A stretch of 5,221 nt of DNA from Gammaproteobacteria bacterium (GTDB lineage: Bacteria > Pseudomonadota > Gammaproteobacteria > Arenicellales > JAHEKD01). A program made the translations under genes and the position numbers. Each line of letters starts with the position of its first letter. Position 1 is the first letter of the stretch. The stretch spans positions 1 through 5,221 of the forward strand of contig JAHEKD010000221.1 in the NCBI GenBank assembly GCA_024638545.1. The letters are read 5' to 3'. Shown here one piece after another: positions 1 to 5,221 of this stretch. The notes beneath the pieces were generated by a model. It saw nothing but the letters and a program-made list of their open reading frames with translations. It was not told the origin of the DNA and did no database searches.

Positions 1-563
1 TTTAAGAGTTCAACGTGTCTCTCAAAATCAGCACTTACCGCGTTGAATACGCGCACAATCTGAAAAAACTGGGATAACGCTTTTTTCCACTGGTCAACAT
101 AATCACCCTCGCCGATTAAATTGATCAGCGCCATACAGGGTTGTCCTGTCCACCGCAGAATTTCCATTTCAGCTTCAAACTCGCTACCGTAGGGCTTTGA
201 TCCATCAACCACATATAAAATGCCGGCGCCATTGAGAATAGGTGTGAGTAATTCACATTCGTCATAAAATATTTCGCTGTCCTTGAATGTGGCTACAAAT
301 TCTTTAACCAGATCAGCGCGCAGATGAATATCAGTTTCACGTTCTTTAAGCCAATTCAGTGCTCTATGTGCACGTTGAAAACCCGGCGTATCGATGAGTT
401 GATAAAGTACCTCGTTATCAACTTTCATCGGGAAGACGCGAGCTTTTGTAGTCGTTCCGGGAACCATCGATATCTGCACCGAATCATCCTGTGAAAGGGT
501 GGCAACCAAAGAGCTTTTACCCTTGTTTGGATGGCCTACCACGGCAAATGCGGGTACACTCAC
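1..563 (-). CDS. DUF3482-type P-loop GTPase (N-terminal part, cut by window edge)
   Basis: This is the N-terminal 187 codons of a TrmE/Era-like GTPase; the frame is open to base 1, so the C-terminal part lies outside the window. Visible in the translation: G1/Walker A GHPNKGKSS (residues 10-18), a G2-type threonine in VPGTTTK (34-40), G3 DTPG (58-61), and a G5-like SA at 177-178. The usual G4 NKxD is replaced by NLIGEGD (148-154). The layout, including the following QWKKAL and RVFNA stretch, fits GTPases that carry a C-terminal DUF3482 domain (from memory about 450-470 residues in full). The GTG start at 563 is supported by GGAG at 571-574, seven bases upstream, and by the P-loop lying near the N-terminus as is usual. 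The GTG overlaps the TGA of the upstream membrane-protein gene (GTGA), which implies translational coupling. It probably hydrolyses GTP at or near the inner membrane with that partner. The cellular role is not established. Confidence 0.9.
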   Translation of the reverse strand, partial: MSVPAFAVVGHPNKGKSSLVATLSQDDSVQISMVPGTTTKARVFPMKVDNEVLYQLIDTPGFQRAHRALNWLKERETDIHLRADLVKEFVATFKDSEIFYDECELLTPILNGAGILYVVDGSKPYGSEFEAEMEILRWTGQPCMALINLIGEGDYVDQWKKALSQFFQIVRVFNAVSADFERHVELL

Positions 564-2050
564 CTTCGTGCTCCGTGAAATTCAATATGCTCAGAATCAT
601 GACGCCTGAGAAAATCCTGCCAAGTTTTTGAGTCCATGGCTGAGGCCGGACTGATCCGCGATTGCGTGTCTATGTCATAGGGAATTAACGCGATTAATGT
701 CTGGTTTCCAAAATGAGTTCTTAATTCTGCGATCCAGTCGGTGAGTTCCAGGGTAGGCGGTTCCCATGCTTTGACTAAGATTGCAAGAACCTGCCTGTCG
801 CTCAATCCGGATAATGCGTTAAAATCTGACAGGTTTTCACTGTTGTTGCTGGCCACTGTTCTCATATCCAGGACATTCGCACCAGTCGATTTTTGCAGCC
901 AATTCGACAATTCAGCCTTCTCAATCGCTGGCTGACCCCAATGTAAAATCGTACAGTTACGGTCTGTTAAAGCTGTAACTGGTCTGGATATAGATTCCTG
1001 GTTTAGATCACTACTGACTTCAGGCGTCTCAGCGTTTGTAGCAACCGTGGGCGTATTCATCCTGTCTATTAAAAGATGCAGGCCGGGCAAAGCCATGATA
1101 GATATTCTGATGCTTTTTGACAATTTATATTTTGAATACACAAAGGTGAGTATTCGAGGTATAAAACCATAAACTACCAGGCAAAGAAACAGAAAGCGCC
1201 ACCAGTTTCCAGCCAGCTGGGCTTGATTCAAAAGACCATTTTCCTGTTGACCCATGGTTATTGTTTTTAATCTGTAAAAACGCGTGGCATCTATTAAATC
1301 GAGCTGCGGTACGGCCGCTGGCAGGAGTGTTTTCCAGGGAAAAGATAGTATGTCTGTGACCTGTTTTACTACATTGCTGTCAAATGCTAACGTGGTGCTC
1401 CATCCAAATGCAAGATCCGAAAATGTGACTAAATACAAACAGCATACTAAAAGCGCGAAATTAAAGGCCAGAGCAAATTGCTGGGACCACGATATAGTCT
1501 GCCATTTAATAATTTTTTCATTAATTGTTCCCTGGTTTGAATCCATTAATGTGTTAATAGAATTTTTTAACGATGGCATGAAATAAGCCAATCGTACTGC
1601 CCAGCGAGCTGCGTTAAAACCGGACAGAACATTGTCAAGCCAGCGTGAACGGGAAATCAATGCGAGAAAAAACACGGCAAGCAGCGCCAGCTGCAACCCG
1701 ACACCAACCGCCAAAACATTTATCACATTGATGGGTTGTTCTCCGGTGTAATAAAACAATGCCATCGCGGCACTGAGGCCGGCTATTATCCCCATTAAGA
1801 TTAAAAATGTGCTGATTGCAGTTCGCACACCGGTAATGCCTGCAGGCTGTTTCATGCCGGTTCCCTGTCCCAGGGCATCAAACCAGGCCAGAACCTGTTG
1901 CAGAGGCTCGGATTTTAAGTGCGAAAACGCCATTCCGATGCGACGATCGCGTTGTTGCAGCATCTCATATGACATTCTTGCGTCTGCATTTAGCTGAGTC
2001 TTTATGCCAATTAAATAATCAATTAATGAGCTGGAGCGGTTTGTCGGCAT
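560..2050 (-). CDS. DUF2868 domain multi-pass membrane protein
   Basis: A 496-residue protein resembling the DUF2868 family, which commonly sits directly upstream of a DUF3482-type GTPase as it does here. The N-terminal soluble part holds an RDRRIG motif (34-39), typical of the family. Hydrophobic segments lie near residues 78-101, 108-132, 189-210 and 283-305, giving about four membrane spans, with a large loop between the third and fourth. A proline/threonine/serine-rich linker (about 332-362) leads to a soluble C-terminal domain (364-496). That domain alternates hydrophobic strands and helices (CTILHWG, VLAILVKAWEPP, TLIALIPYDID) in a Rossmann-like way but has no P-loop. The ATG at 2048-2050 is chosen because an in-frame TGA lies only 15 bases upstream; no strong ribosome binding site is visible. 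The gene is first in the leftward unit and diverges from murB. Function is unknown; a membrane anchor or sensor for the GTPase is an inference. Confidence 0.88.
   Translation of the reverse strand: MPTNRSSSLIDYLIGIKTQLNADARMSYEMLQQRDRRIGMAFSHLKSEPLQQVLAWFDALGQGTGMKQPAGITGVRTAISTFLILMGIIAGLSAAMALFYYTGEQPINVINVLAVGVGLQLALLAVFFLALISRSRWLDNVLSGFNAARWAVRLAYFMPSLKNSINTLMDSNQGTINEKIIKWQTISWSQQFALAFNFALLVCCLYLVTFSDLAFGWSTTLAFDSNVVKQVTDILSFPWKTLLPAAVPQLDLIDATRFYRLKTITMGQQENGLLNQAQLAGNWWRFLFLCLVVYGFIPRILTFVYSKYKLSKSIRISIMALPGLHLLIDRMNTPTVATNAETPEVSSDLNQESISRPVTALTDRNCTILHWGQPAIEKAELSNWLQKSTGANVLDMRTVASNNSENLSDFNALSGLSDRQVLAILVKAWEPPTLELTDWIAELRTHFGNQTLIALIPYDIDTQSRISPASAMDSKTWQDFLRRHDSEHIEFHGARR
571..574 (-). 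promoter_or_regulatory. Ribosome binding site of the GTPase gene
   Basis: On the minus strand GGAG lies seven bases before the GTG at 563, inside the 3' end of the DUF2868 gene. It supports the GTG start and hence the 4-base GTGA overlap between the two genes. Confidence 0.7.
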
Positions 2051-2143
2051 TGAGCTTATCCATCACCAAAGTTGAGCAACTTGAATTTTAGCGGATATTT
2101 GAACCCACGGCGCTATCTGAAATCATCAACGACATATACAATC
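2051..2143. promoter_or_regulatory. Divergent intergenic region between DUF2868 gene and murB
   Basis: This 93-base gap is the only noncoding stretch of any size and must hold start signals for the leftward unit unless they lie inside murB. Leftward, a TAAAAT-like -10 reads on the minus strand at 2085-2090, but there is no convincing -35 at 17 bases. Rightward, TTGAAC (2099-2104) with AATCAT (2121-2126, spacing 16) is a weak sigma70-like pair, and TACAAT (2137-2142) is a better -10 without a partner. None of these is strong, so the exact promoters are uncertain. Confidence 0.35.
2069..2082. repeat. Perfect 14-base dyad, possible operator
   Basis: AAGTTG-AG-CAACTT is a perfect inverted repeat of two 6-base arms around a 2-base centre. 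It lies in the divergent gap 18 bases from the DUF2868 start codon and overlaps the expected start point of a transcript from the leftward TAAAAT at 2085-2090. A short arm length and central spacing like this can be bound by a dimeric regulator, but no known regulator consensus is recognised and a chance palindrome is possible. Confidence 0.3.
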
Positions 2144-3166
2144 ATGATAATGGGTCTGAACAATCACGTATCAATGAAACATTTTAACAGCTTTGCTGTG
2201 TGTGCAGATGCTGATCAGCTGGCTGTATTGAGTTCGGCAGAACAGCTTCCCGAACTTCTGCCGGTGCTTGCAAAACACCAAAAACGATTAATTTTAGGTG
2301 GCGGCAGTAATATATTACTGACCAGTGACTTCAGGGGACTGGTGGTTATTAACCAGTTGAAGGGGATACGCATTTTAGAGGACGATACAGATTCTGTGGT
2401 GGTGGAGGCAGGTGCGGGTGAGAACTGGCATGCATTTGTCTGCTGGTGTATTGAAAATGGTTTTCATGGACTGGAGAATCTGTCCCTGATTCCAGGGACA
2501 GTCGGCGCCTCGCCGATTCAGAATATCGGTGCATACGGTGTTGAAATAGAAGATTTTATTGAATCGGTCCTTGCCGTTGATTTGCACTCGAACAAACAGG
2601 TCAAATTTCAAAAACACGACTGTGATTTTGCTTACAGGGACAGCATATTTAAACACAGGCTTGATCGATACATCATCACGGCAGTGCGATTCAGGTTATC
2701 CAGGCTATTTTCGCCGGTGCTCGAGTATTCAGGTGTAAAAGAAAAGCTGCTTGAACTCCAACTGCATCCACGATCGGTCACAGCACAACAGCTAAGCCGC
2801 GCAATCTGTGAACTTCGCAGGCTGAAATTACCTGACCCGTCACTCATTGGTAATGCCGGCAGTTTTTTTAAAAATCCGCTTGTTTCAACGCGCAAGTATC
2901 TATCATTGAAAGCTGATCATCCCAGCATTCCCATGCATCGGATTTCAGACACTGAATGTAAAATTTCGGCAGCCTGGTTGATCGACCAGTGCGGATTCAA
3001 AGGTTTCAGAATCGGGGATGCGGGTGTCTATGCGCATCATGCTCTGGTACTGGTTAATTATGGCAAGGCAAGTGGCGGTCAGCTTTGGCAGCTGGCAAGG
3101 ACAATCCAGGATGCAGTTGAAAATATGAGCGGGATTGTTCTTGTACCTGAACCAAGGATACTATAA
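2144..3166 (+). CDS. murB: UDP-N-acetylenolpyruvoylglucosamine reductase MurB
   Basis: MurB reduces UDP-N-acetylglucosamine enolpyruvate to UDP-N-acetylmuramate with NADPH and FAD, the second committed cytoplasmic step of peptidoglycan synthesis. With the start at 2144 the protein has 340 residues, close to the 342 of E. coli. The FAD-binding half contains GGGSN (52-56), GAGENWH, and a long conserved block from GLENLSLIPG (109) to NIGAYG (ends 132). YRDSIFK carries the catalytic-site arginine R165 and marks the E. coli-like class. KLPDP (228-232), GSFFKNP with the proton-donor serine S240, and the C-terminal PEPR with E336 complete the active site. The start is uncertain: a TTG at 2072 would add 24 residues unlike the family, while ATGs at 2144, 2150 and 2174 are all in frame. 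The SMKHFNSFAV stretch aligns with SLKPWNTFGI of E. coli, which has a few residues before it, so 2144 or 2150 is favoured. No clear ribosome binding site is seen for any of them. Confidence 0.97.
   Translation: MIMGLNNHVSMKHFNSFAVCADADQLAVLSSAEQLPELLPVLAKHQKRLILGGGSNILLTSDFRGLVVINQLKGIRILEDDTDSVVVEAGAGENWHAFVCWCIENGFHGLENLSLIPGTVGASPIQNIGAYGVEIEDFIESVLAVDLHSNKQVKFQKHDCDFAYRDSIFKHRLDRYIITAVRFRLSRLFSPVLEYSGVKEKLLELQLHPRSVTAQQLSRAICELRRLKLPDPSLIGNAGSFFKNPLVSTRKYLSLKADHPSIPMHRISDTECKISAAWLIDQCGFKGFRIGDAGVYAHHALVLVNYGKASGGQLWQLARTIQDAVENMSGIVLVPEPRIL
2480..2501. repeat. Perfect 9-bp stem, 4-base loop hairpin inside murB
   Basis: CTGTCCCTG (2480-2488) and CAGGGACAG (2493-2501) are exact reverse complements separated by ATTC, so the transcript could form a GC-rich 9-bp hairpin with a tetraloop. 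It lies within the codons of the conserved NLSLIPGTVG segment of MurB and has no U-tract after it, so it is not a terminator. It may simply follow from codon choice in a conserved motif. Confidence 0.45.
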
Positions 3167-3175
3167 TTTAGTTCA

Positions 3176-3634
3176 ATGTCGCTAAAATTGAAAATCCCGC
3201 CGCCTGTTGTCGGCCTGGTTTGTGCCTTGATCATGTGGCTGGCCAGCCGCTTTTTTACCGGATTTAGCTTTAATTTACCGTATGCGAATTTCATTTCGCC
3301 AGGCTTGATTTGCCTTGCGCTGTTTATCGATATTAGTGCGTTATTAAATTTCAAATCATTAAAAACGACGATTAACCCGATGAAGCCCGGTGAGTCTTCA
3401 AGCCTGGCAGAAAGGGGCGTTTATCAATACACCCGTAACCCGATGTATTTGGGTCTGCTTATTATATTGTCTTCATGGGGTATTTTTCTCGGCAACTATA
3501 TTTCTGTGTTGGTATTACCGTTCTTTGTCTGGTATATCACCGTATTTCAGATTATTCCTGAAGAGGAGATTCTGGAAAATAAATTTAAAGAAAAATATAT
3601 GCAATATAAACATAAAGTTAGAAGATGGATTTAA
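3176..3634 (+). CDS. Small membrane methyltransferase, isoprenylcysteine carboxyl methyltransferase (ICMT)/PEMT-like
   Basis: A 152-residue integral membrane protein of the bacterial isoprenylcysteine carboxyl methyltransferase/phospholipid methyltransferase-like family. Hydrophobic spans lie near residues 10-27, 38-57, 90-106 and 108-127. The family signature is clear: TTINPMKPGESSSL (64-77), GVYQYTRNPMY (81-91), in which R87, N88, P89 and Y91 correspond to the RHPxY-type S-adenosylmethionine-binding motif, then PEEE (128-131) and the C-terminal KF-KEKY-QY-VRRW pattern. Bacteria generally lack prenylated CAAX proteins, so the substrate is unknown; small molecules or lipids are possible. The gene begins 9 bases after murB and overlaps the next gene by 10 bases, so it is probably cotranscribed. 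No Shine-Dalgarno sequence is visible before the ATG. A TATAAT at 3162-3167 lies over the murB stop. Confidence 0.88.
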   Translation: MSLKLKIPPPVVGLVCALIMWLASRFFTGFSFNLPYANFISPGLICLALFIDISALLNFKSLKTTINPMKPGESSSLAERGVYQYTRNPMYLGLLIILSSWGIFLGNYISVLVLPFFVWYITVFQIIPEEEILENKFKEKYMQYKHKVRRWI

Positions 3635-4323
3635 TTCAAAGTATTAATAATATCGAGGCAGTTGCCTTCGACATGGACGGATTGATTTTTGATACCGAGC
3701 TAATTTCGAAAAGAGCATTTTTTATGACTGCAGACCACTTTCAGCTTGAGGTTGAAGCGGATTACTACAAACGGTTTATCGGCCATTCCCAGGCTGCCTG
3801 TGATCAACTGATGTATGATCGATTTGGCGCAGATTTTGATGTGGGTCGTTTCAGGTCGCTCTGGTGGTCATATGTGTGCACCATTTTTGATCAGGAGGGT
3901 GCCGACTTTAAACCAGGTTTTCATGAACTTTTCGAAACACTGGAAACACAAAACATGCCTTTGATCCTGGTCACCACATCAAGTCATAGTTCGGTGCTTA
4001 GAAATTTTAAAGGCTGGAATTATCCTGATCGGTTTGATGCAATGATTACGGCGGACAGGGGGCTGCCAGCCAAGCCCGCCCCGGACAAGTACCTGCAGGC
4101 TGCTGCAGATGTGAGTGTCAGACCGGAGAAGATGATGGTCATTGAAGATTCTAATATTGGCATGCAGGCGGCGATCAGTGCTGGCTGTAAAGCGGTGATG
4201 GTTCCGGATCTGGTCGAACCGATGGACCATATTAAATCGTCGGCCTTCAAAATATTTGCTACTCTTTATCATCTCAATGATTGGTACCTAAAACATACGG
4301 AGAAATCTGATGACTGGGAATGA
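3625..4323 (+). CDS. HAD-superfamily hydrolase, beta-phosphoglucomutase-like
   Basis: A 232-residue cytoplasmic HAD hydrolase of subfamily IA. Motif I is FDMDGLIFDTE, with nucleophile D16 and acid/base D18. Motif II is in LILVTTSS, with T118. Motif III is K150 in PAKPAPDKYL, and motif IV is VIEDSNIG with E174 and D175 for magnesium. Residues about 26-105 form the helical C1 cap that sets substrate choice. The KPAPDxYLxAA and EDSxxGxxAAxxAG spacing is typical of the beta-phosphoglucomutase/phosphatase-like group. Phosphatase action on a small phosphorylated metabolite is the likeliest activity; the substrate is not readable from the sequence and a mutase cannot be excluded. The start ATG lies inside the end of the preceding methyltransferase gene (10-base overlap), with no good ribosome binding site, which suggests coupling. 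Its end overlaps the next gene by 14 bases. Confidence 0.92.
   Translation: MDLIQSINNIEAVAFDMDGLIFDTELISKRAFFMTADHFQLEVEADYYKRFIGHSQAACDQLMYDRFGADFDVGRFRSLWWSYVCTIFDQEGADFKPGFHELFETLETQNMPLILVTTSSHSSVLRNFKGWNYPDRFDAMITADRGLPAKPAPDKYLQAAADVSVRPEKMMVIEDSNIGMQAAISAGCKAVMVPDLVEPMDHIKSSAFKIFATLYHLNDWYLKHTEKSDDWE
4299..4302 (+). promoter_or_regulatory. Ribosome binding site of the ureohydrolase gene
   Basis: GGAG ends seven bases before the ATG at 4310 and lies within the coding sequence of the HAD gene. It is the clearest Shine-Dalgarno sequence of the rightward set and fixes the start of the ureohydrolase. Confidence 0.7.
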
Positions 4324-5221
4324 CTACGAAAAGGGTCGATTGAATTTACCTTTTGTTGGCCACTGCACTTTTGCAAAATCAACCGTATCCTATGACTGGG
4401 ATTCAATTGATGCGGATGTTGCTGTTCTGGGTGTGCCGAATGACATGGGTACCCAATGGCGATCGGGCGCGAGATTCGGCCCGCGAGCAATTCGAGAAGC
4501 ATCCACTCTATTTTCTTTCGGTCATGCGGGCGCTTATGATCACGAGGACGATGCAATGTATCTGACCGAAAATCAGGTGCGTATTGTTGATGTCGGTGAT
4601 GCGGACATTATTCACACCGATATGATGCAGAGTCATGCTAATACTGAAACCGCAGTCAGGCAGTTATTATCTCAGGGGGCGATGCCCGTCATTCTGGGTG
4701 GTGATCATTCTGTACATGCGCCGGCAATTAAGGCATTTGATCAGCTTGGCCCGATTCATGTTATCCAGTTTGATGCGCACCTTGATTTTGTCGATCAACG
4801 CCATGGCGTTCGATACGGACACGGTAATCCATTGAGACGAGCTTCAGAAATGACGCATGTAAGCGGAATGACGCAACTGGGTATTCGCAACGTGTCATCA
4901 TCGAACCGCAGTGATTATGAGGCTGCGCGCATGGCGGGTTCAACTATTCTCTCTGTCAGACAGGTCAGAAAGCTTGGCAAACAGAAAGTACTCGATCTGG
5001 TACCAGAGAATGTGCGTTATTACATCACCATAGATATTGATGGATTCGATCCTTCAATCGCACCCGGAACAGGCACACCCAGTCATGGCGGTTTTTCATA
5101 TTACGAAGTGCTTGAGCTGATTCAGGGGTTGAGCCAGCGTGGCAGCATCATTGGCATGGATTTAGTTGAAGTGGCGCCGGCTTACGACCCTGCAGGTATT
5201 ACCTCAATACTGGCTGCACAA
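4310..5221 (+). CDS. Ureohydrolase, agmatinase/arginase family (C-terminus cut by window edge)
   Basis: The first 304 codons of a manganese-dependent ureohydrolase; the frame is open at the window end, and family size suggests only about 10-20 residues are missing. Metal-ligand motifs are all present: GGDHS with H133, DAHLD with D155, H157 and D159, and DIDGFD with D242 and D244, followed by PSIAPGTGTPSHGG. E287 in MDLVEVAP matches the conserved active-site glutamate. An N-terminal SGARFGPRAIREAS motif is typical of agmatinase-like members. Enzymes of this fold release urea from agmatine, arginine, guanidinobutyrate, guanidinopropionate or guanidine. The substrate loop here, GVRYGHGNPLRRASEM, does not decide between them. 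The name agmatinase (speB) would be a guess, because no arginine decarboxylase is visible. The ATG at 4310 has a good GGAG at 4299-4302, seven bases upstream, and lies inside the end of the HAD gene. Confidence 0.92.
   Translation, partial: MTGNDYEKGRLNLPFVGHCTFAKSTVSYDWDSIDADVAVLGVPNDMGTQWRSGARFGPRAIREASTLFSFGHAGAYDHEDDAMYLTENQVRIVDVGDADIIHTDMMQSHANTETAVRQLLSQGAMPVILGGDHSVHAPAIKAFDQLGPIHVIQFDAHLDFVDQRHGVRYGHGNPLRRASEMTHVSGMTQLGIRNVSSSNRSDYEAARMAGSTILSVRQVRKLGKQKVLDLVPENVRYYITIDIDGFDPSIAPGTGTPSHGGFSYYEVLELIQGLSQRGSIIGMDLVEVAPAYDPAGITSILAAQ

Noticed and set aside
1284..1586. Plus-strand open frame of 100 codons opposite the DUF2868 gene
   Set aside because: It is antisense to a well-supported membrane-protein gene, has no ribosome binding site or recognisable motif, and its composition fits a shadow frame.
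2072..2143. N-terminal extension of MurB from a TTG start
   Set aside because: The added 24 residues resemble no MurB N-terminus, the TTG lacks a ribosome binding site, and it would run through the divergent promoter region and the dyad.
2855..2869. GCCGGC followed by a run of T resembling a rho-independent terminator
   Set aside because: It lies inside murB at the conserved NAGSFFKNP codons, and the 6-base palindrome has no loop, so it cannot form a terminator hairpin.
3390..3647. Plus-strand frame of 85 codons within the methyltransferase gene
   Set aside because: It is a +1 shadow of the methyltransferase frame, which carries the conserved RNPMY and PEEE motifs.
4094..4109. CTGCAG-GCTG-CTGCAG repeated palindromes in the HAD gene
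   Set aside because: They encode a LQAAAD alanine-rich helix expected in HAD proteins; the repeat follows from Leu-Gln-Ala codons and has no regulatory context.
4269..4556. Minus-strand frame of 95 codons across the HAD/ureohydrolase junction
   Set aside because: It is antisense to two solid genes and its protein shows no known motif or start signal.
4353..4565. Plus-strand frame of 70 codons at the start of the ureohydrolase
   Set aside because: It is out of frame with the ureohydrolase, whose SGARFGPRAIREAS and downstream metal-binding motifs are unmistakable.

Overview
The window looks like a piece of a gammaproteobacterial chromosome, probably a marine or environmental lineage. The reasons are the DUF2868 plus DUF3482-type GTPase pair, a MurB of the E. 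coli-like class with the YRDSIFK motif, moderate GC content, and tight gene packing with short overlaps. The genus cannot be fixed from the sequence alone. No RNA genes, mobile elements, CRISPR arrays or convincing terminators were found. Coding sequence fills almost everything except one 93-base divergent gap.

Left half, minus strand (1-2050): a two-gene unit. A multi-pass membrane protein of the DUF2868 type comes first in transcription order. It is followed, through a 4-base GTGA start/stop overlap, by a P-loop GTPase of the DUF3482 type, which runs off the left edge. The GTPase has clear G1 and G3 motifs but no canonical NKxD G4 motif. The pair is poorly characterised, and it is the best candidate here for an undescribed system: a membrane protein translationally coupled to a GTPase.

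Divergent gap (2051-2143): it holds the start regions of both transcription units and a perfect 14-base dyad (AAGTTG-AG-CAACTT) that could be an operator.

Right half, plus strand (2144-5221): four closely packed genes. They are murB (peptidoglycan precursor synthesis), a small membrane methyltransferase of the isoprenylcysteine carboxyl methyltransferase/phospholipid methyltransferase type, a HAD-superfamily hydrolase of the beta-phosphoglucomutase-like group, and a ureohydrolase (agmatinase/arginase family) that is cut by the right edge. The spacings are 9 bases, a 10-base overlap and a 14-base overlap, so this looks like one operon or at least a translationally coupled set. The four activities do not form an obvious single pathway. 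The ureohydrolase has all expected metal-binding motifs, but its substrate cannot be assigned from the sequence.
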